NCBI GenBank assembly: GCA_037178855.1
Contig: JASJZC010000005.1
Span: 3,410,001 to 3,474,000, forward strand
DNA length: 64,000 bases
Direction of reading: 5' to 3'
Source: Oscheius sp. JU75
Taxonomy: Eukaryota; Nematoda; Chromadorea; Rhabditida; Rhabditidae
Position 1 is the stretch's first letter, and every line of letters begins with the position of its first letter. A program made the translations under genes and the position numbers. The notes under the pieces are model-generated. The model was not told the DNA's origin. It ran no database searches and saw only the letters and a program-made list of their open reading frames with translations. Shown here in pieces: positions 38,903 through 50,880 of this stretch.

Positions 38903-40386
38903 ATGACCGCCATGGAAGACATCTTCGATCAGGTCCAGGCTCCGAGCTGGGCTGAGACTCTTCTGTCCGCTGGCAATGACTTCGATGAGGACGAGGACAC
39001 TTTCTTCCGTGAGTCATTACATACAAACCTGAATAGAAAATTCTTTCAGCTCAACCAGAAGCCGGAGATGAGATCGCAGCCATAGAGGAGGTCACTGTTC
39101 AAATGACTCAGTTGACTGTCGTTAATCCGCCGGTTGAGGATCCGGAAGACCTTTCGAGAATGGCCATGTTTGGAAACAAGCGGGAGGTCAAAAGAAGAAG
39201 TCAGATCAGAAAAGAACAGGAGGCAGTCAAACCAGAAACTCTGGCTCCGTCTCGTCCAACTCCTCGAGTTTCTTCCTTTCCTCGTCCCGTCTCCCGATCT
39301 TCTTCCATTCCTCGCGCACCCAGGTAACAGTATTTTGGAAAAAAATCAATACTGGTTCAGTGTCACGCGCACAAGTATCTCTTCCACTCCAAAGACTACC
39401 GCTCCTACTGATCCAAGGTCTACAGGACTTCGCGTCGGACCCGTCACTCGATCTCAAACTCGCTCCGTTACGTAGGTTCCATTCAGTCGCAGAGAAGATT
39501 CTCATTTTCAGAGGAACTACACCTGCCCCAGTGGTAGTCGAACGTCGTAGTCGGGACATGGGTCGAAATGCCTCGACTGGCAACCGATCCACACAGCCCA
39601 GTCCCACGCCCAATCAAATTGACTTCAACCAAGCTCTGACTCGTCGAGCTGGCAGTTTCGGAGACGGAGTTCGAACTCCCTTGGCTGCTCCCAGACAGCC
39701 CAGAGCCATTCCAGCTCCTCGTCCTCCGTCGGTTACTCGCGTCGCTCCAACGCCAGTTTCTCGACCAGTTCCGCCAGTCTCCAAGCCGAACCCGATCAAT
39801 CGTGTTCGCGTTCCAGTAACTGTGGTTAAGTCTCCGAAGATGGCATTTGGATCAGCTGTCCGACCCGTAAAACACCGCTGAATTCTAATGTAACCGCCTT
39901 TCAGAAGCCTCAGACTACTCGTAAGAGTGTGATTCAAGACCGAACTATTGCTACTAAGCCTGTGCCTCTCCGCGTTTATCCCTCTCCTTCGGTAGATATC
40001 CTTCAAGTTTCATAAAAATTTTCTTATTTCAGGGTTCAACTCCTGCTAAAGGTCTCACATACCCAAGAACACCTGTAGTTGCAAAGAGAGCCTCCTCAGT
40101 CACTAGGGCTCCCGCAGTTCAGGTTCAGTCAGCACCGAAGACGACTGAAAGGAAGGTGCTGAAGGCCCGCGATATTCAGGGAATGGTCGACCGATTGTCC
40201 AAACCGAAGGCTTCTGTTGTTCGCCCACCAACTGCTTCCACTCCAAAGCGTACAATTCCAAACACCTATACACATGGAATCAACACAACTCGGGCTATCG
40301 TCCGAAGCCGCTCGAACTCTCGTCCTCCGAGTCAGAACAGTACTGTTCGTAACGAGAATATCGAGGCTCTTCCAGCTGCCCAGTGA
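38903..40386 (+). CDS. Basic Ser/Pro/Arg-rich protein with an SxIP motif (candidate microtubule-associated protein)
   Basis: No globular domain recognised. An acidic/aromatic N-terminus (SWAETLLSAGNDFDEDEDTF) precedes a long disordered, very basic region rich in Ser, Thr, Pro and Arg. The segment FPRPVSRSSSIPRAPS contains S-S-I-P in a basic, Ser/Pro-rich setting, as in EB1-binding SxIP proteins. Later parts (VTRVAPTPVSRPVPPVSKPN; TVVKSPKMAFGSAVRP) repeat Pro-x-Arg patterns. The conserved-looking KARDIQGMVDRLSK near the C-terminus may be a short helix. Introns after TFF, after RAP, after SVT, before KPQTTRKS and after PSP are short and in frame; GTAAAACACC...TTTCAG is phase-checked. Length about 425. 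The N-terminus loosely resembles the Aurora-binding end of TPX2/TPXL-1, but this is only a hint. Confidence 0.6.
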
Positions 40387-40563
40387 TTTGTTGCAATACT
40401 TTACTTGTTTCGGGTTATAAATTGTTTTCACACTACTCTTCTTCTTCCAACTCGTTCCGTTTCCCGCGCATTTTTAGTTCCCCGTAACTCGAGCGGCAGC
40501 AAAAAATTGAACTTTTCTCCATGGCAAAGTTAGGTTTTCTCTATTTCAATTTTCAGCTTTGCG

Positions 40564-41065
40564 ATGGCTTCAACTCAGCGAGGAAGGCTAGTAAAAGTGC
40601 AGACGAAATCTGCCAATACAAGTCGTCGAAAGAATAAGTCTCCCGTTGAGCCAGTAAGGATCCAATACGATTCTTCAACAAAACTCTCAACCACAGGCTA
40701 CGATAACTCTGACAGAGTGACCAGGATTCCAGGAATGCGTCCAGGAGCGAGCCAGATTAGCGGTGCCAGAAGTACGTTTCCATTTTATTTGGATCATTTT
40801 TTAAAGTGTCTTCGCCATTAGATCAAGCTTTTCAGTTGGATGTATGTTGGTGAACATGATGAGGCGACATAAAAATCCACAAATCCTTGCACAGGAAACG
40901 AAGACATTCAAAGAGTTAAAATCAGCAAGCAGCATGGCGGAAATTTACTCCGCTGGTGGAGTTAGTGCCCCTAGATTTCAAACTGATCTCCTTTTAGGAA
41001 ATGCAAGACTTGTTCTTGAAGAATTAGGATGGAAATCGGCTAGAAATGCAAGAACAATTCTCTGA
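40564..41065 (+). CDS. Unrecognised small basic protein
   Basis: ATG 40564 (MASTQRGRLVKVQTKSANTS) after TTTTCAG; the first exon is basic and disordered, ending ISGAR. An intron of about 63 nt (phase 1) joins R|IGCMLVNMMRRHKNPQILAQ, and a helical second part ends in LGWKSARNARTIL, TGA 41063-41065. About 145 residues. It follows the SxIP gene by 177 nt on the same strand, so co-transcription is possible. Unknown function. Confidence 0.55.
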
Positions 41066-41634
41066 TTTCTAGGAAACAGCACGAGACGCTGTATGTAGAT
41101 ATATTAGATATATCTTCCCCAAAACGAATAACGTTCTTTCCGCTTTCGATTGTTTCTCCTGGTTGATTAATAAAAGCTGTTATCGGTCTGAAATGTTCAA
41201 CTGCACTGCTTAAAGTCTCTTTGTAAGTTGCGCTGCGTGACTGTGGCAGAGGGCTACGAGAATCTAACCGTTTACTTGAGTCAAGGGTATCCTTATTAGA
41301 TTTGAAAGAGTTCGAACTGGGCAAGAGATCGTCGAACCTTACAAGAGGGAGTCACGACCGTCATGGAACTGTTTGACTGCTGAGCCATTCTTCTTTGTCG
41401 TTTTCAACATCGGGGATACTCGCATATGACTCGGAATAAGGTAGACTTCATAGATGGGCAGTAAGTGGTGTATGATTTTAAATGTTTTATACCGTGCGAT
41501 GAGGAATGGTGAACCCACTACTCGTACTACAGCCATTACTGAATTTCACACCTGTCAAATGGTGAGAAATCAGAGTCGGAACGTATAAAAGCTTCAGTGA
41601 ATAAAATGAACACGTATATTCGCAAGAACATAAG
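41066..41634. other. Convergent-gene spacer
   Basis: 569 nt between two convergent genes. I see no coding frame, repeat or RNA gene that I can support. Confidence 0.4.
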
Positions 41635-42549
41635 TCATACGAAAAGCTTCGTGTCCGTGAGCGGACCAACAGTTATGGCGAATCCGACAATTCCAATAAT
41701 AAAAGATCCCCAGATGACCCGGCGCTGCCATTGCTGCGGAAAGTTCTCTGTAAAAAGCTTTAGTAACAAAGTAAATGAACTGACCGATTTCACCAAATAA
41801 GGGAAGACCGCAGACGTTGCAAATAGCGTGAGTGAGGATGGGAGCAATTATGCTTTTCGTTGAAAGAAGTAAATACGTCGCATAGGCACCGAACACATAC
41901 GTATATCCGAGTTGGAAGGCTAAAAAATTGAATGTGACGGAAAATTGGAATCAACTTCTTCTCAAAACTGCTCGTCGGAGAGTGTAGCCGTATCTGATAT
42001 CGCTGGCGATGTGATGGAGATGCGCAAGACCAAAAAACATCGGTGCGATGAAGATTGTTTGCCATTTGGATAGACAGGAAGCCACGAGAGAGGCAGTACA
42101 TGCTCGAAAAACGATTTCTTCAGTGATTGGAGCGAGGGCAACATCACGAATCCAAGCCATATCAGAGACGCAGTTTTTCCAGTAAGTGAGCTCTGAAAGG
42201 TTTGGCGTGTAAGGAAGATAAAAAAAAACGCACGAAATAAGTTGCTAAACTGTCCATCAAAATAGAACAGAACAAACTGGCCGGTATAGAGTAGAAGAAC
42301 TGGAATGGCAGGATACAGAGCAGCTGCGAGCATTTTATCCGAACGAAATCCCATCACTTCCCAGTCACCATTGAGAACTCGGGAGGTTAGGGTCACTGAT
42401 ATTGCACTGGTTACTACGCCAGCACATATTCGTCTCCGAATATTGTCGGGCAGATTCCTGTCGATTCCATTCCAGTCGAAAAGTACCACCAATCCAACAT
42501 AGCAGATGGGACAAAATGCCGCGAGAAAGTACTTTTCCTCACATGACAT
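41635..42549 (-). CDS. CAAX prenyl protease 2 (RCE1)
   Basis: ER-membrane intramembrane protease that removes the last three residues of prenylated CAAX proteins such as Ras. The diagnostic motifs are all present: APITEEIVFRACTASLV (catalytic EE), FFGLAHLHHIASDIRYG (His pair) and THAICNVCGLP (His/Asn). FQLGYTYVFGAYATYLLLST and the C-terminal VGPLTDTKLFV align with animal RCE1. ATG 42549 (MSCEEKYFLAAFCPICYVGL) sits just after a CTTTCAG acceptor. Introns are about 45 nt (one is LF|QLTYW). About 270 residues, close to family size. It starts 154 nt downstream of the MPPE1-like stop on the same strand. Nematode counterpart: FCE-2. Confidence 0.93.
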
Positions 42550-42703
42550 CTGATTCTGAAAGGCTGAGGTGGCTGAACTCAACTTCTCGAAGAAACGGTA
42601 CAAGCCAATGGTAATTCACCGCTTCGAAACATATATCACCAATTAAATACAAAACTATATTTTACGATTATAATAGTGATTAGAATCATGTACCCGTAAC
42701 TGC

Positions 42704-44978
42704 TTAGAAGAGATATGTTGATCGATATCTTCGGCGGGAAAAAATTCTTGGTAGCAACTGCATCATCACGACAAAAATAGTGGAAACTGAGTACAGAATG
42801 AGCTGCGGGAACCGAGATGGCATCCAAAGAATTGTAAAGGAATAGTTGAATTTCGTTTGTGAAGTTTTTGTGAGGCTCAAAACGCCATAGCCGACAGTGT
42901 TCGTTCCCATTCTAAAAAGGAAATTGTGGAATATGGAAAAAGGCAATATACCTATAGGAGCAAGTAGGAACTTGCAATTCAACAACAGGGAGTCCTTTGC
43001 CAATCGCTCCCTTTACTTGAGCGGTTTTCGTGTCCAACATGGTGGAGTTCATCGAGTTATCTATCCTGCTTGAGACATGATGCCACGCCTAAACTCTTTC
43101 ATGGATAAGTGAGATAAAAAGCTTACACTGTGATCATGAGCCGAAAGAATCAGATCTGGATCAATTGCACGGATCTCCTTGTTCGTCAGCCTCATTGCTG
43201 GAGAGACTGGTTCATGGCTCAAAAGTATTCTGATGACATCAGTTCTATTCTGACTTAGGATTTTAGAATGCTTCGGAGGCCACTCGAAAAAGTTGATCTA
43301 AAACGGTTTAGTACGGATAGGAATAGAAATTAACCTCGGTTATTTCAAAGTCGGGCCATTTGTAAACTTTATTCGGAAAGACTGTCTGGAACCGACTTTG
43401 CAGACGGTCCCAAACTGGCTCCATTTCGCCTCCAATATCGTTATCCCCGGCAATATAGATACGCTGGAAAAAGTTATAGGTTAAAAAGTACTCAGAAAAC
43501 CTTTGCTATTTCTTCTCTGAAGGGGAAAATGGTTTCGAATCTTGTGACGCTCCATTGAAACTGCTCATCGGTACCTTCCACTCCTTCGTCTATCAGATCT
43601 CCAAGAAAAATAACACTATTGGAAAGCGTATGTTCCCTAGCTAATGAATATCCTCTTCTGAGATACCTGAAAAAGAAAATCAGACATAGAAGAACTTCTT
43701 TGGCACGGTAAGACAATATGCTGTGTTTGAGAAAGTCAGACAAATTTCAAAAGTACGCCCATTTTCGACTGATGCTAGTCGTCTGATGCGGTTTAAAAGA
43801 CTACAAATGCAAATACGTTCGTGGCGGGCTCCTGAACGCGCGGGATTTCAAATCGAGTTGGTTTTCGATTTCCTGTTTTCAGTATAACAGATTGTTCTTT
43901 CTTGTCTTCTTCCGTTCCTTTTGTATCCTAATCGTAGATGCTAGCAGTCTTCACTGAAAGCAATCAAAAAACTTCGAAAAATAACGAAAACGAAGACTAT
44001 ACGCTGGTAGAAAGAAATCACAAAAAGTGCTTAATTTGAATTCCGGCCATGTACCATTTCGGGTTGCTGTATGCATTTTTTTTTTTGAATAAACATCAGC
44101 ACGGAGTACGCAGCAAAATTCTCGTGCATTTTGCTTCTCATTTCTTTCTCGCAAGGTTTTATGATCGTCTACAGTTTGTTCAGGAACGATATTGATTGGC
44201 AGAATACTGTAGGATTTTTTTTCCTCGCGGGACCCGTCACGCCAGTCTTTTACACGGCGTGTTATGCGCGTCGCCACTTTTTCGAACCGGGCGCAAATGC
44301 CGCTCGTTCTTAAGTACAGTGCCCTACAGAAATCCTGGTTTAAACCGATTTTGACACAGAATACGATATACCCTACAGTAATCTAAAAAGAGGCTAGAGA
44401 ACTAATTTTGAACTCCCGCTCTCGAAATAGGAAATTGACGCGAGAAAAATTGGCGACGCCTTTTGCATGGGCGAAACACGCCGTGTTTTAACATTTGGCA
44501 GCGGATTTTCGCCAATTTTTTTTTTTAGCATTTTCTGATTTTCACGTTGATTTTAAACATAGCGAATGACAACAAAAAAGGCTGATAAGCAAAAAAAAAT
44601 CATAATAGGAAAATCGGTGAAATCCGCTGCCAAACGTTAAAGGACTGGCACGGCGGGTTCTGCGTGGAAAAATTCTAGTGTGCCGTCAGTCTGTATCGTT
44701 CCAAACAGACTTTACCTGTCCGAGTCCCAGCGTGTCAACCATCCAATAAGCCAATGCTCATTCTTATAGCCAATCAGCTGTGGATCTGCCACCAGAAGTA
44801 TATTGTCAATTTTGGTGTCAACTTCCGACCAAAAGAGTTGAACGTAGAAGACGTAGCTGAGCCATTCTCCCCATAATGCCACAATAGCTAGGAACACTAT
44901 AAATTGACGTACATGATCCGTACTAACTGAACGCCTACCTAGCTGAAATTTCCTGTTAAAAATGAAGGCCAAATTCAT
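42704..44978 (-). CDS. MPPE1/PGAP5-Cdc1/Ted1-type metallophosphoesterase
   Basis: In animals PGAP5 removes an ethanolamine-phosphate from the GPI glycan in the early secretory pathway. Seen: an N-terminal membrane helix (LAIVALWGEWLSYVFYVQLF), VADPQLIG (first metal site, DxQ as in yeast Cdc1/Ted1), NSVIFLGDLIDEG, RIYIAGDNDIGGE (GNHD-equivalent), ILLSHEPVSP and LILSAHDHS, then a C-terminal membrane region and a basic tail RRRYRSTYLF. The early junction SDR|YLRRGYSL is phase-checked across a 1,049-nt intron (43667-44715), about 25 times the local norm. A 43-nt intron probably splits QL|VFLAIV near the start. ATG 44978, TAA 42704. Confidence 0.88.
44466..44671. repeat. Inverted-repeat element in MPPE1-like intron (MITE-like)
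   Basis: Left arm 44487-44513 (TTTAACATTTGGCAGCGGAT then TTTCGCC) and right arm about 44610-44641, which in reverse complement reads TTTAACGTTTGGCAGCGGAT then TTCACC. The similarity resumes outside as CGCCGTG on both sides (44480-44485 and 44649-44655). The inner loop is A/T-rich with a T-run and an A-run. Not coding. Confidence 0.6.
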
Positions 44979-45348
44979 ATCGTGGTGGAACCCATCGGAA
45001 AGAAAAACGATTTTGTTAGAAGAAAGGCTTTTGTATCAATTCAAACAAGCTGGAGTAACCGCGCTGTATTATTCATGCGAGCGGCGCGGCGCGATGTCTC
45101 CGAACCGTTGAGACAGCCGAGTTTTTTTTTTTACTTTGCTCATTGGTAAAAGTTCAATACTGACTCTTACACATTACTCAGCTCTTCTTGTTGTAAAAAC
45201 GACTGCGAAACAAAATAGAACACGACTAAGTCGTTCGAATCACTTAGAATATTTGTAACCTTTTTCAACAGCGCTCGAAAATCTTTACACTTTGCTTATC
45301 TTTCTCTTTTATGTATTCTCCTCTTTCGAATGCCTTGTTTTTGCAGGT
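44979..45348. other. Divergent promoter between MPPE1-like and Ras genes
   Basis: 370 nt. Notable are a GC-rich GCGAGCGGCGCGGCGCGATG at 45077-45096 and a T-run at 45122-45132. TTTTTGCAG at 45338-45346 precedes the Ras ATG and could be a splice or trans-splice acceptor. Confidence 0.45.
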
Positions 45349-46100
<752 letters not shown>

Positions 46101-46103
<3 letters not shown>

Positions 46104-46145
46104 GAATAGTCAGAAAAGCCTGCCGCTAAGAATAGTCAGAAAAGC
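46101..46145 (+). repeat. 19-nt direct repeat at the Ras stop codon
   Basis: TAAGAATAGTCAGAAAAGC occurs at 46101-46119 and again, identical, at 46127-46145, separated by 7 nt. The first copy begins with the Ras stop codon. Confidence 0.9.
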
Positions 46146-46484
46146 AACCACCTTCATTATTTGTACTTTAAGCTTCTCAACGCGTATATGTCTCCCATTT
46201 TACATTATCCGGACTGTTTCATCGTAAAATCAGCATTTTCTTTCTCTTTCTGCATAGAATTCATATGTTTGATGTTATCCACATTTTTTCACACACACTG
46301 TCCGTTCTACCGCTCCAACATCGTTATGAACGCTACAGACAGTTGTTGTTTCGATTGTTGTTCACAATTTCCTGATAAAACCCAAATTAGCTTCATAAAG
46401 ACATCGTTTTACTGTGTTCAAATATGAGTTCCTGACTCTAACTATCGAAGACAGAAGTTTGAAAAGTAATCGTTTTGTTGAGAA
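46104..46484. other. Spacer between Ras and NOP9-like genes
   Basis: 381 nt, mostly the Ras 3' UTR with the 19-nt duplication at its start. No coding frame and no clear AATAAA. Confidence 0.4.
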
Positions 46485-48694
46485 ATGACTCGTAAGCGCA
46501 AGAACGTCGAAGAACAAGCGGAGGCAACGGAAGAGCAGCCCACCGAAAGGACTTTTCCCAAGAAGGAAAAGCAGCGTCGTGTTCCGGAGTCTTGGAATCA
46601 GTCTGGAGACGACCATTACGAGGAGAAAAATGAGAAGAACCATTTTGCCAGACCGAGCGAGGAAGAGAAGGTTCAATATCCCACGGAACTCGTAACCTAT
46701 CTCAAGAATTTCGTCGATCTCATCGACACAGAAGGCAAGCAGGGTACTATTTTGCAGAAATTTTGAATAAATTACGTCGGTTTCCAGATGAGGAACTGTA
46801 CAATAAAGTGGTGGAAGAATGTTCTGGTTCGGAGGAGGTTCTTCTTCGTTTCTTTGACTCGTGCAAAGTTGTCGAGCAGATTTTTGGTTAGCCATTTACA
46901 AAATGCTGCTATTTTCATTTTAGGAAGCAGTGTGTATGCTGCCAGTCTGTTCCTCAAAAGTGTTTTTCGTCTAAAGCACAAGAAGATCGTCGATCTGCTC
47001 TTCGCCGATACTGCAGCCAGGACCATTGAGAACTTGCTCATTGTAATTTCTCCTATTTCAAATGTGGAACATCTTCAAATACTGGTCACTCTTTCCGATC
47101 TGCTCTGTGATAACTGGAAAGATGCTATCGTTAATAAGCCAACTTCCTTTCTCATTCGGTGTCTCGTCAAAATGTGCTGTGGAATGATCAAGGTATTTCA
47201 TCCTTTTCTTTGATTTTTCGGTTTAGACTGGAGATACGGTCTCTCATAAAACAAAGAAAGGACCCGTCGATCCTGGTTTCCCCAACACCCCCGTAGGTTC
47301 TCAGCTGAGAATCATTTTCAACAAAATGGCCGATTTGGTTACTGATACTCCTTTGTCAGCAGGTTCATCATCACAATTGCTGACTAAATAGTCTCTTCCA
47401 GATCAAGCGGAAAATCAGTATTGTTCTCTTCTCGTGCACGACATTCTGGAATGTGATGCTGTCGTTCAAGCTGGAAAATGTACTCAATTCGTCAAGAAGA
47501 GAATGGAAATGCCAAGTATACAGTGCTCTCGGCTCTAGCATTGTATTTCAGGTAGTCAGGTTGCGTTGAGTTGGTGCGGAAAAGGAAGCTCCCGAATCTG
47601 GGAGCAGGCCGTCGCTGGTTGTTCCGAGGCGAGAAGGAAAACTCTCTGGGAAAACGTTATTCAACCAAGTGTTAGTCCTGTTTTCTTTTTTAAGCCACTC
47701 GTTTTCAGTTGGAAAAGCTGGTCATGGACAGAATGGCAAACCACGCCCTGCAGAGTTTCATCAAATCTGTTCACTCGGAAGAATTGGTAAGCTTTTTACT
47801 ATGAAGAAAGTAAGCATCTGATCCAGGCGGGTGCAGTATGCGAAGTACTTCTTCCTCTGATTCCGAAGATGTTCCAAAATCAAAGAATCGGTGTTGTGAC
47901 GGCCATGTTGAAATGCAGCAAATGCGACTTGAAAGCACAGGAGAAGATTCTAAAGGAACTTCGCACTCAATTTGATTCGAATGCCGTCAGTTTCCTCATT
48001 TCACCGTTTAAAATCAAGCTAATATAGGCTGATAAGAAGGCAGACTTTTTCCTAAAAGTCTTGTCTATGAACAAGTGGAACGGCGGCAAATTTGATGTAA
48101 ACCAGTCGGATCTTCAAGTGAGTCCTGTTTTCAACTTTCTATCCACCTCTTACAGGGAAGTCTTATGCTCCAATGTTTGTTCGAACTCCAAAAGGTGAAG
48201 TCTGCTTCGGTCGGGGTTCTCGCTCTGGACAAGGAAACTATTGTTCAAATGGTATCTGACCACGTATTCTACCATATCTTATTATATAGGCGTTCAATAA
48301 AACCTGTACTTTTGTGATACAGGCAGTTTTGAAGAGCGAATCGGTTGAACACGACGTCAAGAATCACATCATCAGTGCCTTCGAGGTACGTTCTTTTTCT
48401 GTTAAAGGAAGCTGAGAAATTTTCAGGACAAATGGGAAAAACTGATTGAGAATCCAATAGGAAGCAGAGTCTTCGACTGTGTCTGGGACTTGCCGCAGAC
48501 TACAGTCGACAAGAAACAAAGGATCATGAAGATGATGTCTTCTGTGAGAGTACGTTTGAGTAGAAGATTCGAACCAAAAACTTTTTCAGAGCACCAGCAG
48601 GAACTTCAAGTTTGCCATGCTTCGTTGCGATCAGATGCTTTTCCGTAAAGATCGGAAAGCCTGGGTGCAGAAGATGAAAAACTGGAACAAGTAG
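46485..48694 (+). CDS. NOP9-like Pumilio-repeat nucleolar protein
   Basis: NOP9 binds 20S pre-rRNA near the future 18S 3' end and is needed for small-subunit assembly. Evidence: a Lys/Arg-rich N-terminus (MTRKRKNVEEQAEATEEQPT), then helical PUF-like repeats with the spacing of NOP9: LVTYLKNFVDLIDTEDEELY, VALSWCGKGSSRIWEQAVAG, LVMDRMANHALQSFIKSV, FELQKVKSASVGVLALDKE and the typical late repeats ENPIGSRVFDCVWDLPQTTV and SRNFKFAMLRCD. It ends WVQKMKNWNK, TAG 48692-48694. About 10 exons, introns of about 40 nt, about 610 residues. PUF repeats are weakly conserved, so assignment to NOP9 rather than another PUF-like protein rests on overall repeat order and the C-terminus. Confidence 0.72.
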
Positions 48695-48761
48695 CCATGT
48701 TACGTCGATTGTTGATTTTATGTTGTCTGTTAAAACTTCATTTGTTTGTATGCACAGTTGA

Positions 48762-50663
48762 TCAAAGAGAAGGCGAGAGCTGCAGCTCCTCCACTTCGTC
48801 AAGAACTCGGTCAATGTGCTCGACGGCGGACAGACCAAGTCCTTCCCAGACAACATCGTCGAGAACTTTGACTCGTTCGGATAAGGCATCATCCTCCGTT
48901 TGTGCGGAACAGTCTCGGACGCTTCCGTCATCCAAAAACTTCATTCGATGTCTCTCCACAATGCTGAAACAATCGTGTTTGGCTATTTTGAATCCGGACA
49001 ACTTGTTTTCCTCTCCACCGGAAGAATAGCCGGAGCTCAGTTTGGGAGACATTGTGAGAAGAGTGGGAGATTGTGTAGAAATCGGAGCAAGAGGCTGTGT
49101 TTGAAGAAGAGGAACAGGGGAAATGATTGTGCGAGGAATTGGAGATAGGGCTGGACCCGAAGATGCAGATGACGGTCGAAGAATTTTCCTCTTTCCATGG
49201 TCATCTATTTCAGTCATCAACCCAAATTTTTTTTTAAACTCACTTTGGAAGACGGCCATTCTAGCTGCTAGCTCGTGATAACCTCTTACGGATGCTATGC
49301 CGACAGGTGAGTGTCCAGAAGCGTTCACAACTTCCAAATCAGCACCATACTCTATCTAAAACAAGTTTTTCTCTTTTCTATATTGACGCTTACCAGCAGA
49401 AGACAGGCGGGAGCATGATTGCCTATGGCAGCCAGATGAAGAGGCGTGTTACCACGCGAGTCTTTGGCCGCCAACTTTTGCTTTCTCTTCTTGGAAGAAA
49501 ACTGGTCGAGAAGAAGACGCAAGACGGGAGTGGATCCACAATCTGAAAATGTGTTTCAGACTCTTCTGGACAAACGAGCCTACAAGCAGCACAATGGATA
49601 GCAGTAGCTTCATCACTTGTCTTCCAACCAATTGCATCATGACCCATTCTTTCCAACAGCCATCTGGCGATGTTTTCGTGACCGCAGAGAGAAGCAATAT
49701 GGAGAAGTGATTGACCTAGATCTCTCATTCGAATAACCCGCTAGATATACCTCGATTGTTCACGATCCCGATTTCACTGTGACCAGTCTCAATAAGGAAT
49801 TTGATGCAAGAACTGCAACCAGCTTGTGCAGCATAGATGCTCGGAGTACAACCAAATTCGTCTCTCGCATTGACCATTTGACTATCGAACTTGATCAGCA
49901 TTTTCAGCAGTTCCAGATTTCCTAGAATTGAATTGGGCGAGTAGGAGAAAAGGATGAACCTTGTGCAGCTGCTACGTGGATTGGTAGCATTTGTGTTGCG
50001 TTCGGCAAAGTGGCCAACGACTTCCCAAATCTTTTTAGAAGTCTGGCCGACATCTGATTGTCGCCTTTGGCAGCAGCTGCCATAAGCAAAGAGGTCCCAT
50101 TGACATCTCTGAGCGGCTTTTTTGCCAAAAATATTGTCTCACCTCTGTAGAGCCATCTGGATAACCTCTCTCAAGGGTCCAGCCAAGACGAGTTCGACTG
50201 CTTCCTCATCCCCAGCTGCCACGGAAATGTGGGCTGGAAGTTCTCCCAATTCAGAAGAAATCTCTCGAATTCCGGGCACAGTTTCACAAAGATATCTGAA
50301 TAATTCTCTCTAATTGGCTCTCGGTCTGTTTGTGCCGCGACTAACCCCCATTTGATAAGGCAAAAGTCAACAAAGCGGTGAACAAACATCACCTCAGGGC
50401 AGGCGTGTGCTTGGCTCTGGCTGCATGATGAGCAGCTGTTTCTCCGAATTCGTCCTTTTTCAGAAGTTCTTCTCGCGTCAGGTTCCGAAGACAGTGGTCA
50501 TGACCTTCTTGGGCAGCAATCACCGCCGACGGACACTTGTGCTCTTCTCTAGGACTGAAGCTGATTACATAATTATACGAACGAAAAAGCAATAAACGAA
50601 TGAGTATCTAATGATATGTCAAAGGGGAACAAGGTTGACTCACCTATCACGGGGCGACGGCAT
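48762..50663 (-). CDS. Ankyrin-repeat protein (espin-like)
   Basis: ATG 50663 opens a short exon (MPSPRDS) joined in phase by a 105-nt intron to FSPREEHKCPSAVIAAQEGH. About nine ankyrin repeats follow: GETAAHHAARAKHTPALRYL, GELPAHISVAAGDEEAVELV, GTSLLMAAAAKGDNQMSARL, MLPIHVAAAQGNLELLKMLI, GCTPSIYAAQAGCSSCIKFL, GQSLLHIASLCGHENIARWL, TAIHCAAC..., GNTPLHLAAIGNHAPACLLL and GHSPVGIASVRGYHELAARM. After the repeats come a Ser/Pro-rich segment and a helical C-terminus (VRDCSAQTEDDALSERVKVL; ends EELQLSPSL). About 520 residues. The repeat block recalls espin, an actin-bundling protein, but the actin-binding part is not evident. It follows IARS by 217 nt and converges on the NOP9-like gene with 67 nt between stops. 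Confidence 0.85.
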
Positions 50664-50880
50664 AGCAACTGAGGAGCGGCGCAGTCAAACAAAACGGCAA
50701 ACAACCGGCTCCGGAGGACGGAGTGCGCGAAACTTTCGATTCCTACTGCCAGAGCAGGAAAACAAAAAGTGAAGAGAAAAGATAGAATAACCATTTTTCA
50801 CTAGAAGGAACCTGTGGGAAAGCTAAACAACAATGGGAACAATTAAATAAAAAGGGAACCGCAAACAAGTTACAAAGTGA

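Noticed and set aside
44131-44313. Small hydrophobic plus-strand frame inside the MPPE1-like intron
   Set aside because: Short, no ATG context or homologue I know, lies in an expanded intron with repeats.
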